DNA of 64,000 nucleotides from Streptomyces tubercidicus (lineage in GTDB: Bacteria > Actinomycetota > Actinomycetes > Streptomycetales > Streptomycetaceae): assembly GCF_027497495.1 (NCBI RefSeq), contig NZ_CP114205.1:6324001-6388000 (forward strand), written 5' to 3'. The notes below the pieces were generated by a model. The model made no database searches and had not been told where the DNA came from. It worked only from the letters and a program-made list of their open reading frames with translations. Below are positions 34,137 through 42,503 of the stretch, in pieces. The position numbers were made by a program, and so were the translations under genes. Position 1 is the first letter of the stretch, and each line of letters opens with the position of its first letter.

Positions 34137-34810
34137 GCGACGAGGACGCGGAGCGTACCCGGCGGCTGCCCACGCTCGACAAGCCGCCGGGCGAGGCGGA
34201 CGGGACGGCACCGCCCGACGCGGACACCCCGGCCACGGACACCCCTGCGACGGACACCGACGGCCACGGCCGGGTACGGCGCTTCCGGTCGGCCCGCCGG
34301 GTGCCGGCCGCCCTGGTCGCGCTGGTGCTGCTGGCCGCCGCCGGCCTGCTGCTCTACGACGTGGCCGCGACGCGCGCCCACCGCCCCGCGATGACCTGGC
34401 GCCGGTGGCTGGCCCGCGAACTGGCCACCCGGCACCTCGACAACCCCTGGGTCCTGGGCCCCGCCGCGGTCGCCGTGGTGCTCGGCATCTGGCTGGTCGT
34501 GTCGGCCGTCACCCCCGGACTGCGCCAGGTGCTGCCGATGCGGCCGGCGGCACCGGACATCCGGGCCGGGCTGGACCGTGCGGCCGCCGCGCTGGTGCTG
34601 CGCGACCGTGCCATGGAGGTCTCCGGCGTCCAGTCCGTACGGGTGGCCGTCAGCCGCCGTAAGGCCACCGTCCGCGCCGTCTCGCACTTCCGCGAACTGG
34701 ACGAGGTCCGCGCCGACCTCGACACCTCGCTCGGCGCGGGGCTGCGGCAGCTGGGCCTGGCCCACGCACTCCGCCTGACCGTGCACGTCCGGCGCCCGAA
34801 GAAGAGGTGA
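34133..34810 (+). CDS. DUF6286-type membrane protein of the Asp23 cluster
   Basis: The 225-residue protein has an acidic, Thr/Asp/Pro-rich N-terminal cytoplasmic stretch with TPATD repeats (about 1-45), one membrane helix (ALVALVLLAAAGLLLYDVA), a loop with WRRWLARELATRHLDNPWV, a second helix (VLGPAAVAVVLGIWLVVSAV), and a C-terminal Asp23-like alpha/beta domain (LRDRAMEVSGVQSVRVAVSRRKATVRA). Translation is coupled to the previous gene by ATGA. It likely tethers Asp23 proteins to the membrane; this is inference from context. Confidence 0.78.
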   Translation: MSDEDAERTRRLPTLDKPPGEADGTAPPDADTPATDTPATDTDGHGRVRRFRSARRVPAALVALVLLAAAGLLLYDVAATRAHRPAMTWRRWLARELATRHLDNPWVLGPAAVAVVLGIWLVVSAVTPGLRQVLPMRPAAPDIRAGLDRAAAALVLRDRAMEVSGVQSVRVAVSRRKATVRAVSHFRELDEVRADLDTSLGAGLRQLGLAHALRLTVHVRRPKKR

Positions 34811-34817
34811 GCGAGCG

Positions 34818-35423
34818 ATGCGCAGGGTCCGCGGCAGGGTCAACCGGGTGCTGCTCGGCCTGATCGGTGTGGTGCTGTTCGGCATGGGCGCCATGGTGCT
34901 GTTCGGCGGCCTCGGCCTGCCCGCGAAATGGCACCTCGGACTGCCCGCGGGCTGGCCCTGGTCCCGCCCGGACCAGGTGCTGCTCCCCACACGGCAGCGC
35001 ACCCGATGGACGGACCAGGGCTGGTGGTGGCCCGTCGTCATCGCCGCGCTCGCCGTCTTCGTACTGCTGATGCTGTGGTGGCTGCTGACCCAGCTCCGGC
35101 GGCACCGGCTGAACGAGATCCTCGTCGACAGCGGCGACGGTGAGGGCGCCCAGCTGCGCGGCCGGGCGCTGGAGGCCGCCCTCACGGCCGAATCGGAGGC
35201 GCTGGCAGGCGTCGACGGGGCCGGTGTGCTGCTGACCGGCCGCCGGGGCGAACCGCATATCCGGGCCGTGCTGGCGCTCGCCCCGCACGCCGACCCGGGG
35301 ACCGTCGTCCGGCGGCTGTCGGACGAGGCGGTGGCGCACGCCCGCCGCTCGGCCGGGCTCGACCGGCTGCCGGCCGAAGTCCGGCTGCGCGCGGTCAAGC
35401 ACCGTCCCGAGCGGGTCACTTAG
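34818..35423 (+). CDS. AmaP-like alkaline-shock membrane anchor
   Basis: The 201-residue protein has two membrane helices, residues 9-30 (NRVLLGLIGVVLFGMGAMV) and about 70-95 (WWPVVIAALAVFVLLMLWW), then a soluble domain with ALTAESEALAGVDGAGVLLTG and PEVRLRAVKHRPERVT. This topology matches AmaP, the Asp23 membrane anchor protein of Firmicutes. It is the last gene of the cluster, 7 bp after the previous stop. The assignment rests on topology and context more than on sequence identity. Confidence 0.75.
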   Translation: MRRVRGRVNRVLLGLIGVVLFGMGAMVLFGGLGLPAKWHLGLPAGWPWSRPDQVLLPTRQRTRWTDQGWWWPVVIAALAVFVLLMLWWLLTQLRRHRLNEILVDSGDGEGAQLRGRALEAALTAESEALAGVDGAGVLLTGRRGEPHIRAVLALAPHADPGTVVRRLSDEAVAHARRSAGLDRLPAEVRLRAVKHRPERVT

Positions 35424-35476
35424 GGCCGTACGGCGGCGAGCCGCACCGGCACGCCCAGAGGGCCGCCCGCCCCGCC

Positions 35477-36232
35477 TCAGAACCCGTGCCGGGCCCCGCC
35501 GTCCACCGGCACCATCACCCCGTTGACGTAGGACGCGGCGGGCGACAGCAGGAAGGCCGCGGTCTTGCCGAACTCCTCCGGCGTTCCGTAGCGGCCCAGC
35601 GGGATCGCGGCGCAGTTGCGGGCGCGGGCGCCCTCGGGGTCGCCGGAGAGCGCGTCGAGCTGCGTCATCCGGTCGGTGCCGATCCGGCCGGGCAGCACAC
35701 CGAGGACGCGGATGCCACGCGGCCCCAGTTCGTTGGCGAGCGACTTGGCGAAACCGGCGAGACCGGGGCGCAGCCCGTTGGAGATGGTCAGCCCGCCGAT
35801 AGGCTCGTACACCGAGCCGGACAGCACAAAGGCGATCACCCCGCCCTCGGTCAGCTCGGCGGCGGCCGCGCGGGCCAGCCGTACCGCGCCGAGGAAGACC
35901 GACTCGAAGGCCGCCTGCCACTGGGCGTCGGTGTTGTCGGCGGCGGTGCCGGGCGCCGGGCCGCCCACGCTGATGAGCACCCCGTCCAGCCGGCCGAAGC
36001 GGTCCCGGGCCGCCGCCAGGAGGCGGTCGGGGGTGTCCGGGTCGGCGTTGTCGGCCGCCACTCCCAGGGCCCGTTCGCCGAGGGAGGCGGCCGCCGCGGC
36101 CGCGCTCTCCTCGGTGCGTCCGGTGATCACGACATGGGCGCCGTCGGCGACCAGTTCACGGGCGGTGGCGAAGCCGAGGCCGCGGGTCGCCCCGGTGACG
36201 AGGTATGTCCGGTCGGTGAGTCCTAGATCCAT
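35477..36232 (-). CDS. Atypical short-chain dehydrogenase/reductase lacking the YxxxK motif
   Basis: The 251-residue protein has the SDR cofactor motif TGATRGLG and a C-terminal PVDGG block. Around the usual active site it reads SGSVYEPIGGLTISNGLRPGLAGFAK in two parts, with Asn and no Tyr at the catalytic position (NGLRP where YxxxK is expected). This matches a known divergent FabG-like subgroup with SNALR-type sequences whose activity is uncertain. It ends close to the convergent Asp23 cluster and lies 5 bp downstream of the GH15 gene, so the two are probably co-transcribed. Confidence 0.82.
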   Translation of the reverse strand: MDLGLTDRTYLVTGATRGLGFATARELVADGAHVVITGRTEESAAAAAASLGERALGVAADNADPDTPDRLLAAARDRFGRLDGVLISVGGPAPGTAADNTDAQWQAAFESVFLGAVRLARAAAAELTEGGVIAFVLSGSVYEPIGGLTISNGLRPGLAGFAKSLANELGPRGIRVLGVLPGRIGTDRMTQLDALSGDPEGARARNCAAIPLGRYGTPEEFGKTAAFLLSPAASYVNGVMVPVDGGARHGF

Positions 36233-36237
36233 GGCCC

Positions 36238-38022
36238 CTAGTGTGCCGCCGCCCCGTCCTGGAGGCCGAAGGCGGTCCCCACCAGGCCGATGTGGCTGAA
36301 GGCTTGCGGGAAGTTGCCCAGCTGGCGCCGGGCGACCGGGTCGTACTCCTCGGAGAGCAGCCCCACGTCGTTGCGCAGCCCCAGCAGCCGTTCGAACATC
36401 TCCTGCGCCTCGTCCCGCCGGCCGCTCAGCTGTAGTGCGTCGACGAGCCAGAACGAGCAGGCCAGGAAGGTGGCCTCACCGCCCGGCAGCCCGTCTACCG
36501 AGATGCCCTCGGTGCTGTAACGGCGTACCAGACCGTCGTGCGACAGCTCCCGGCGCACCGTGTCGATGGTGCTGAGGACCCGGGGGTCGTCCGCGGGCAG
36601 AAAGCCGACCCGGGGGATCAGCAGGGTCGCGGCGTCCAGCTCCCTGGAGCCGTAGAACTGGGTGAAGGTGCCGCGGTCGGCGTCATAGCCGCGCTCGCAC
36701 ACCTCACGGCGGACCTCGTCGCGCATCGCCCGCCAGCGGTCGGTCTCCCCGCCGAACTTCGGGAACGCCTCGACCGCCCGTACCGCCCGGTCGGCCGCGA
36801 CCCAGGCCATGACCTTGGAGTGCACGAAGTGCCGGCGCGGGCCGCGGATCTCCCACAGCCCCTCGTCGGGGTCGCGCCAGTTGGACTCCAGGTAGTCCAC
36901 CAGCGCCCGCTGGATGCTCCAGGCGTGCTGCTCGGCCGGCAGCCCCGACGAGCGGGCGATATGGAAGGAGTCGAGCACCTCGCCGTAGACATCGAGCTGA
37001 CGCTGTTCGACGGCGGCGTTGCCGATACGGACGGGCGCGGAGTCGCAGTACCCGGTCAGCCAGGGCAGCTCGGCCTCCGGCAGCCGCCGCTCACCGGCCA
37101 GCCCGTACATGATCTGCAGATCGTCGGGGGCGCCGGCCACCGCGCGCAGCAGCCAGTCCCGCCAGGCGCCGGCCTCGTCCAGATAGCCCGCGGACAGCAG
37201 GCAGTTCAGGGTGAGGCTGGCGTCACGCAGCCAGCAGTAGCGGTAGTCCCAGTTGCGTACGCCGCCCAGCTCCTCGGGCAGCGAGGTGGTGGGGGCCGCC
37301 ACGATGCCGCCGGTGGGCGCGTAGGTGAGGGCCTTGAGGGTGATCAGCGAGCGGATCACGGCCTCGCGGTACGGCCCCTGGTAGCGGCAGCGCGCGGACC
37401 ATGCCTGCCAGTCGTCCATGGCGTCCTGGAGCGCCGCGAACGGATCGATCTGAATCGGCCGGGGCTCATGGGAGGGGTGCCAGGTCAGTACGAACGCGGT
37501 GCGCTCGCCCGCCGCGACCGTGAGGTCCGAACGGGTGCTGAAGTCCTTGCCGTAGGTGGTGCTTTGGTCCGGGGTGCGCAGCCATACGGAGTCCGGACCG
37601 GCGATCGCCACCCGGCAGCCCTCGGTGGCGCGCACCCAGGGCACCACCCGCCCGTAGTCGAACCGCAGCCGCAGCACCCCGCGCATCTCGACGCTGCCGC
37701 TGAGGCCCTCGACGATCCGCACGACATCGGGCTGACGGTCGCGCTGCGGCATGAAGTCGGTGACCCGGACGCTGCCGGTGCGGGTCTCCCAGACGGTGTC
37801 GAGGATCAGCGAGTCGCCGCGGTAGGAGCGCTGGGCGCGGGCGTCGGGGTCCCGGGGCCCCAGGCTCCAGTGGCCGTTGTCCTTGCCGCCGAGGAGCGCG
37901 GCGAAGCAGGCGCCGGAATCGAAGCGCGGCAGGCACAGCCAGTCGATGGACCCGTCGCGGCCGACGAGTGCGGCGGTCTGCAGATCGCCGATGAGCGCAT
38001 AGTCCTCGATGCGTGGGTGCAC
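36238..38022 (-). CDS. Glycoside hydrolase family 15 (glucoamylase / trehalase-like)
   Basis: The 594-residue protein begins at GTG 38022 with the family opening RIEDYALIGDLQTAALVGRD and GSIDWLCLPRFDSGACF. An N-terminal beta-rich domain precedes an (alpha/alpha)6 barrel with the motifs GGVRNWDYRYCWLRDAS (first catalytic-acid region) and DPDEGLWEIRG. No signal peptide is seen, so it is cytoplasmic. Actinobacterial relatives include phosphate-dependent trehalases, so trehalose or maltodextrin hydrolysis is likely. The SDR gene lies immediately downstream. Confidence 0.9.
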   Translation of the reverse strand: MHPRIEDYALIGDLQTAALVGRDGSIDWLCLPRFDSGACFAALLGGKDNGHWSLGPRDPDARAQRSYRGDSLILDTVWETRTGSVRVTDFMPQRDRQPDVVRIVEGLSGSVEMRGVLRLRFDYGRVVPWVRATEGCRVAIAGPDSVWLRTPDQSTTYGKDFSTRSDLTVAAGERTAFVLTWHPSHEPRPIQIDPFAALQDAMDDWQAWSARCRYQGPYREAVIRSLITLKALTYAPTGGIVAAPTTSLPEELGGVRNWDYRYCWLRDASLTLNCLLSAGYLDEAGAWRDWLLRAVAGAPDDLQIMYGLAGERRLPEAELPWLTGYCDSAPVRIGNAAVEQRQLDVYGEVLDSFHIARSSGLPAEQHAWSIQRALVDYLESNWRDPDEGLWEIRGPRRHFVHSKVMAWVAADRAVRAVEAFPKFGGETDRWRAMRDEVRREVCERGYDADRGTFTQFYGSRELDAATLLIPRVGFLPADDPRVLSTIDTVRRELSHDGLVRRYSTEGISVDGLPGGEATFLACSFWLVDALQLSGRRDEAQEMFERLLGLRNDVGLLSEEYDPVARRQLGNFPQAFSHIGLVGTAFGLQDGAAAH

Positions 38023-38077
38023 TCAGCGCCCCTTCCCGCCCGGAGGGTGCGCTACGCGGTGGTGACGGCTGTCCGGG

Positions 38078-38986
38078 CTACGGGTTGGCCGGGGCCGGCG
38101 TCGCGTCGTCGCCGGCTGCCTCAGTTTCCCCGGAACCGGCGGGTTCCGCAGTCCGCCCGCCGTCCCGCGCGGCTCCGGCGGCTTCCGTCTCCCTGGCCGC
38201 TTCGGCCTTCTCGGCCTTCTCGGCCTCCTCCGCCGCGGCCGTCGCCCGGTCGCGGCGCTCACGGCGTACCAGGACGATCCAGCCGACCGGTACCGCCGCG
38301 GCGAACAGCCACCACTGGATGGCGTAGGCCATGTGCGGGCCGATGGAGTCGTGGTCCGGCGCGGGGACCAGCTCCGGCGTATTGCCGGGCGGCTCCGGCG
38401 CGCTCTGCTCGATATAGCCGCCGAGCACCGGCCGGCCGACCCGCTTCGCCTGCTCCGCGCTGTTGATCAGCATGACCTGGCGGGCGGGCAGGCCCTTGGT
38501 GTCCTTGATGCCGCTCTCGGCGGTGGTCTCGTCGGCCATCATCCGGCCGGTGACGGTGACCTTGCCCCGGGGGGCGGCCGGGACGTCCGGGAACTTGGTG
38601 AGGTCGTTGCCGGCCGAGATCCAGCCGCGGTTGATCAGCACGGCCTGCCCGTTGCCGAGGACCAGCGGGGTCAGCACGTAGTAGCCGATGCTCTGCTCGT
38701 CGGCGGCGGTGCGCTGGCGGACCACGACCTCGTGGGCGGTGTCGTAGGTGCCGGTGGCGGTGACCCTGTGCCACATGTCGCGCCGGGGCAGGTCCCGGCC
38801 GGGGGCGGCCAGTGTGGTGACCGGAACCGGGGTGGCGGCAATGCTGCGCGCGATCAGCTGGTTCTGCGCCACCTTGTGCTCATGGCGGTGGAACTGCCAG
38901 TAACCCAGCTTGATCATGACGGGGATCAGCACAAGACCCAGGAGGGTGAGGATCACCCACTGCCGGGTCAACAGGAAGCGGTACAC
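38078..38986 (-). CDS. SURF1 family cytochrome oxidase assembly protein
   Basis: From GTG 38986 (VYRFLLTRQWVILTLLGLVL), the 302-residue protein has two membrane helices, near residues 9-27 and about 210-228 (IQWWLFAAAVPVGWIVLV). Between them is the SURF1 extracytoplasmic domain with VLINRGWISAGND and IGPHMAYAIQWW. The C-terminal 65 residues are a Glu/Ala-rich low-complexity tail (AEEAEKAEKAEAARE). A TACCGT -10-like box lies 7 bases before the GTG, favouring a leaderless start here over the Arg/Pro-rich extension upstream. It helps assemble the haem-copper oxidase in other organisms; no oxidase gene is in view. Confidence 0.88.
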   Translation of the reverse strand: MYRFLLTRQWVILTLLGLVLIPVMIKLGYWQFHRHEHKVAQNQLIARSIAATPVPVTTLAAPGRDLPRRDMWHRVTATGTYDTAHEVVVRQRTAADEQSIGYYVLTPLVLGNGQAVLINRGWISAGNDLTKFPDVPAAPRGKVTVTGRMMADETTAESGIKDTKGLPARQVMLINSAEQAKRVGRPVLGGYIEQSAPEPPGNTPELVPAPDHDSIGPHMAYAIQWWLFAAAVPVGWIVLVRRERRDRATAAAEEAEKAEKAEAARETEAAGAARDGGRTAEPAGSGETEAAGDDATPAPANP

Positions 38987-39144
38987 GGCCTTGACGGTAC
39001 CCCTGGGGGGCCGGGGGCCTGAGCTGGGGGTCCCCTGGGGGCACCGTGCCGCGTTGGCCGGGGTAGGAGACCGGGGGTGGGCCGCCGGGGCCTGCCCGTG
39101 GCGGTCCGCCGTCGCCCGTGCCGGTTCGCCGTCCGGCGCCCGGC

Positions 39145-39378
39145 TCAGACCCGGTCGACGATTCCCACCCTGCCGTCCGAGCGGGCACAGTGCGCGCCGC
39201 AGTACCACTTCTGGTCGGCCTCGACGCCCTGCCCGATGATCTGGCACCGGCAGTGCTCACAGATCGGCGCCATGCGGTGGATGGCGCAGGCGAAGCAGTC
39301 GAAGACGTGCACCGCGCCCTGCGCATGCACTTCGAACGTCATGCCGTATTCGTTTCCGCAGACCTCACAACGTGCCAT
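39145..39378 (-). CDS. Small zinc-ribbon-like protein
   Basis: The 77-residue protein has four cysteine/histidine clusters: CEVCGNEYG near the start, CFACAIHR, CEHCRCQI, and CGAHC near the end. These are consistent with one or two structural zinc sites. There is no signal or membrane segment. Homologues are common in actinobacteria without known function. It sits between SURF1 and the exonuclease on the same strand. Confidence 0.8.
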   Translation of the reverse strand: MARCEVCGNEYGMTFEVHAQGAVHVFDCFACAIHRMAPICEHCRCQIIGQGVEADQKWYCGAHCARSDGRVGIVDRV

Positions 39379-39441
39379 GCGCCACAGCGTGCGGGCGCCG
39401 TCCGCGCGCGGCGAGGTGCCGACGGGTGTGTTGGACGGGCT

Positions 39442-40473
39442 TCACCCGGACGCAGGCGCCGGGGCCACGTCCTGGAGCAGCTGCATGAACGCCGCCTCGT
39501 CGATCATGACCGTGCCGAACGAGGCGGCCTTGGCGGTCTTGGACGTCCGGGCGTCGGGGTCGTTCGTCACCACCAGGCTGGTGAGCCGGGACACGCTCGT
39601 GGCGACATGCAGCCCCGCCTCGATCGCCCGGTCCTCCAGCAGCTCCCGGTCCACGGAGGTGTCGCCCGAGAACGCGACCCGCATCCCCTGGACGAGCCGG
39701 CCGCCGGACTCGTAGCGCCCCGGATTGGGGTACGGGCACGCCGGGCGCTTACGGGACGGCCGCCAGGTCGTGGGGCGGTAGGACGAGGCGGCGGCATGCT
39801 GCCGGGGCGCCGGGGCGTCCGACCACTCCGTCAGTGGCTGGCAGCTCAGCAGCGGCAGCCGCAGATTCTCCCGCGCGGCCCGCCGCAGACTGGGACGGAA
39901 CGCCTCGGCCAGCACCCGGGCGTCGTCCAGCGCATGGTGGGCGCGCTCCTGCACCACGCCGTAATGGGCGGCGAGGGACTCCAGCTTGTGGTTGGGCAGC
40001 GGCAGCCGCAGTTCCTTGGACAGCGCGATGGTGCACAGCCGCTGCTGCACGGGGGCGGTCGCCGCGGCGCGGGCGTACTCGCGGGCGATCATCGACCAGT
40101 CGAACATGGCGTTGTGGGCGACCAGTACCCGGTCCGCCAGACGGCGGGACAGCTCCGGGACGATCTCCGGGAAGAGCGGGGCCTCGGCGAGCACGGCGCT
40201 CGTGAGCCCGTGAATCCAGACCGGGCCCGGGTCCCGCTCCGGGTTGACGAGGGTGTACCAGTGGTCCTGGACCTCGCCGTGCGCGTCGAGTTGATACACG
40301 GCTGCCGAGATGATCCGGTCGTCGCGGGCCAGGCCCGTGGTCTCCACGTCCACCACCGCGTATCCCTGCGGATACGCGGACGGCCAGGGAGCCGGCGGCG
40401 TCTGCGGGCCCGGCTGCTGCCCGATCTTCGGCGCGATCGGGTCGGCGGCTGCTGCCATGCGGTCTTCGAGCAT
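39442..40473 (-). CDS. DEDDh 3'-5' exonuclease with C-terminal BRCT domain
   Basis: The 343-residue protein resembles the DNA polymerase III epsilon proofreading domain. Exo I is VVDVETTGL (about residue 41), Exo II is LVAHNAMFDW, and Exo III is HHALDDAR with the DEDDh histidine. After a linker with PACPYPNPGRY, the last 90 residues form a BRCT-like domain (GMRVAFSGDTSVDRELLEDRAIEAG, SLVVTNDPDARTSKTAKA). It likely acts in DNA repair or replication fidelity. The start ATG 40473 is internally consistent. Confidence 0.9.
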   Translation of the reverse strand: MLEDRMAAAADPIAPKIGQQPGPQTPPAPWPSAYPQGYAVVDVETTGLARDDRIISAAVYQLDAHGEVQDHWYTLVNPERDPGPVWIHGLTSAVLAEAPLFPEIVPELSRRLADRVLVAHNAMFDWSMIAREYARAAATAPVQQRLCTIALSKELRLPLPNHKLESLAAHYGVVQERAHHALDDARVLAEAFRPSLRRAARENLRLPLLSCQPLTEWSDAPAPRQHAAASSYRPTTWRPSRKRPACPYPNPGRYESGGRLVQGMRVAFSGDTSVDRELLEDRAIEAGLHVATSVSRLTSLVVTNDPDARTSKTAKAASFGTVMIDEAAFMQLLQDVAPAPASG

Positions 40474-40562
40474 GGTCCCTGAGGATACGGGCCACCACCG
40501 ACAGCCACCGAACCGCGTCGGAACACCCAGGAGCCGGCAGGCATCTGTCGGCCCCGCAGTTC

Positions 40563-40621
40563 GGGGGTGGGTGGGGGAGTTGAGGGGGTGTGGGGGATTT
40601 GAGGGGGTGCGGGGGCGGGGG
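40563..40621 (+). repeat. G-run tract with direct repeats, G-quadruplex candidate
   Basis: Nine runs of three to five G follow one another with short spacers (GGGGGTGGGTGGGGG, then TTGAGGGGGTGTGGGGG and TTGAGGGGGTGCGGGGG). The TTGAGGGGGTG unit is repeated. The tract has G-quadruplex potential on the plus strand. It lies between the exonuclease start and the repeat array at 40662. Confidence 0.6.
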
Positions 40622-40661
40622 CCTCAGCCGCCCACCCCAGGACTGCGGGGGGTGCTCACCT

Positions 40662-40705
40662 CACCCGCCCACCCCCCGAAGGGGGGTGGGCGGCGGGGAA
40701 AAAAC
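40662..40705. repeat. 44-nt dispersed intergenic hairpin repeat, copy 2
   Basis: Identical over 44 nt to 21573-21616. A shortened second copy of its 3' end (GGCGGGGAAAAACAGCAGG) follows at about 40719-40736, as if the end had been duplicated. The hairpin stem is CCCACCCCCC/GGGGGGTGGG with a GAAG loop. Confidence 0.85.
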
Positions 40706-40733
40706 AGCAGGCACGCGCGGCGGGGAAAAACAG

Positions 40734-40849
40734 CAGGCCCCTTAGGAAAGCAGCCAGGAACGCAGGCCCCTTAGGAAGTCAGGTAGGAACACAGGCCCCT
40801 TAGGAAGTCAGGTAGGAACACAGGCCCCTTGGGGACGCAGACACCTGAG
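40734..40849 (+). repeat. 29-bp tandem repeat array
   Basis: The unit starts CAGGCCCCTTAGGAAGTC. Copies at 40763-40791 and 40792-40820 are identical, and diverged copies occur at 40734-40762 and from 40821. It lies 15 bp beyond the TetR stop. The unit lacks spacers, so this is not a CRISPR array. Confidence 0.85.
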
Positions 40850-40863
40850 GAACAGCAGCCCCC

Positions 40864-41496
40864 TCACGCCCCCGACCCCCCACAAGAGACCAACGACGCC
40901 ACCAGCGCCTCCAGAGAAACGGCGAACAGCCGCCCCGTGTCGACCGGGCCGGCCAGCGCGCGGGCCAGCGCCGGATCGTGCCCGGCGGTGGGGGAGTCCC
41001 AGAGCTCACCCTCGCTCGGATGCTGCTCCGGCGACCGCTCGCGGTTGCGCTCGACCAGGACGAAGCCGACGACCTGGAACTGGACCGCCCGCACCGCCTC
41101 GGCGGCCGTCTCGCCGCGCAGCCCGGCGGCGTGCATCTCATGGACCAGCGCCTGCTGCGCGGGCAGGAACATCCGCTCCGTCAGGCCGCGTTCATGCACC
41201 ATCGCGATCAGCTGCGGGCGCTCGCGCAGCGCCGAGTGCAGCGCACGGGCGACCGACACGATGCGGGCCCGCGGGGTGTCCCCGGTGGGGTGGATCTCGC
41301 CCATCTCCCGGACGGTGCGTTCGACGAGGGCGTCGAGCAGCGACTCGCGGTTGCCGACGTGCCAGTAGATGGAGGTGACGGCGGTGCCCAGTTCCGTGGC
41401 GAGGCGGCGCATGGTGAGCGCGCCGGGGCCGCCCTCCCGCACCAGCCGGGCAGCGGCCGTCAGCACCTCTTCGCCGGTCAGCGCGGTACGTGTCAT
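40864..41496 (-). CDS. TetR-family regulator of the adc operon
   Basis: From ATG 41496 (MTRTALTGEEVL), after GGGGGGA, the protein has 210 residues. The helix-turn-helix is at residues 6-50 (AARLVREGGPGALTMRRLAT, then TAVTSIYWHVGNRE), resembling the tetracycline-repressor subfamily, followed by a TetR_C-like ligand domain. An in-frame start at 41517 is possible but lacks a better site. It is divergent from the acetoacetate-decarboxylase-fold gene, with a perfect 15-bp palindrome between them. Confidence 0.9.
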   Translation of the reverse strand: MTRTALTGEEVLTAAARLVREGGPGALTMRRLATELGTAVTSIYWHVGNRESLLDALVERTVREMGEIHPTGDTPRARIVSVARALHSALRERPQLIAMVHERGLTERMFLPAQQALVHEMHAAGLRGETAAEAVRAVQFQVVGFVLVERNRERSPEQHPSEGELWDSPTAGHDPALARALAGPVDTGRLFAVSLEALVASLVSCGGSGA

Positions 41497-41558
41497 ATTC
41501 CCCCCACTATCCCTCAACTCCCGTTAGTACACGGCTCTTTACCCTTCATCCCGCTCGG

Positions 41559-41573
41559 TGTAACAGTGTTACA
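41559..41573. promoter_or_regulatory. 15-bp palindromic operator for the adc operon
   Basis: TGTAACA-G-TGTTACA is a perfect palindrome. It overlaps the putative -10 of a plus-strand promoter (TTTACC at 41538-41543, 17-nt spacer, TAACAG at 41561-41566). Binding here by the divergent TetR would block transcription of the operon. The symmetry is seen; the regulator is inferred. Confidence 0.65.
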
Positions 41574-41623
41574 GACGCCTCGCACGACCTCCGCAAGTCA
41601 CCGACGACGAAGGGTGGTACGCC

Positions 41624-42421
41624 ATGGCCCGCATACGCTACGGAGCCCGCACCGCGGCGGAGATCACCGCGGCCCGCACCGCGAGCTCCCGGTTACCCGA
41701 GATCTGGTCCACCGGGGTGGCCGCCGTGTGGGAGACCGACCCGGACGCGGTCGCCGCCGTGCTGCCGCCGCCCCTCGAACCCACCGGACGCCCGCTGGTC
41801 CGGGTCAACATCAGCAAGGTCGAGCTGCCCGGCTACCCGCTGGGCGCGGGCTCGGTCGCCGTCGCGGCCGCGCACCACGGCATCGAGGGCTGGTACCCGC
41901 TCGTCATGCCGATGACCCATGAGCGGGCCCTGACCGGCGGCCGGGAGGTCTTCGGCGAACCGAAGAAGCTGGGCGAGGTCACCGTCGAGCGCGACGGCCC
42001 GGTCGTCCGCGCCGCGCTCGCCCGGCACGGCATCGCCTTCGTCGAGGTCCGCGGTGCGGTGAGCGGCCCGCTGCCGCTCCCCGAGCCGTCCCGGAAGACC
42101 GACTTCTACTTCAAGTTCCTGCCCGCCGTGGACGGTTCGGGCTTTGACCTCGACCCGGTGCTGGTGCACTGCCTGCGCCACGAGAAGGTCCGCCGACTGG
42201 AACGGATCACCGGCGATGTCGTCCTCCGCGAGTCGATGTACGACCCCGTCGCCGACCTCCCCGTACGCACCCTCGTCGATCTCACCCTCGGCGAGAAGAC
42301 CACCGACCAGCAGGGCCGGGTCGTCGAGCGGGTCAGCGCCGCTTCCCTGCTGCCGTACATCCACCAGCGCTACGACGATCCGCAGCAGATCCTCGACGGG
42401 CCGCCCCAGGGGAGCGCCTGA
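41624..42421 (+). CDS. Acetoacetate decarboxylase-fold protein (contains TTA codon)
   Basis: The 265-residue protein has the ADC family signature. REVFGEPKKLGEV (about residues 107-119) carries the adjacent lysines, the first of which forms the Schiff base in acetoacetate decarboxylase. GWYPLVMPM and DPVLVHCLRHEKVRRLER also match. Substrates of the family extend well beyond acetoacetate. Codon 24 (41693-41695) is TTA, the codon read only by the bldA tRNA in Streptomyces, so full expression should be developmentally delayed. It is the first gene of a four-gene operon, after the TetR palindrome. Confidence 0.85.
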   Translation: MARIRYGARTAAEITAARTASSRLPEIWSTGVAAVWETDPDAVAAVLPPPLEPTGRPLVRVNISKVELPGYPLGAGSVAVAAAHHGIEGWYPLVMPMTHERALTGGREVFGEPKKLGEVTVERDGPVVRAALARHGIAFVEVRGAVSGPLPLPEPSRKTDFYFKFLPAVDGSGFDLDPVLVHCLRHEKVRRLERITGDVVLRESMYDPVADLPVRTLVDLTLGEKTTDQQGRVVERVSAASLLPYIHQRYDDPQQILDGPPQGSA

Positions 42422-42503
42422 TGCCGTGCCCACCCGGAGGACGACCCCGAGACCCCCGGCCGGAGAAGCGGCCGGCCCGAACGGCACGGAGAGGTGAGCG
42501 GGC

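Noticed and set aside
40734..40849. CRISPR array
   Set aside because: The 29-bp units abut without spacers and no cas genes are present.
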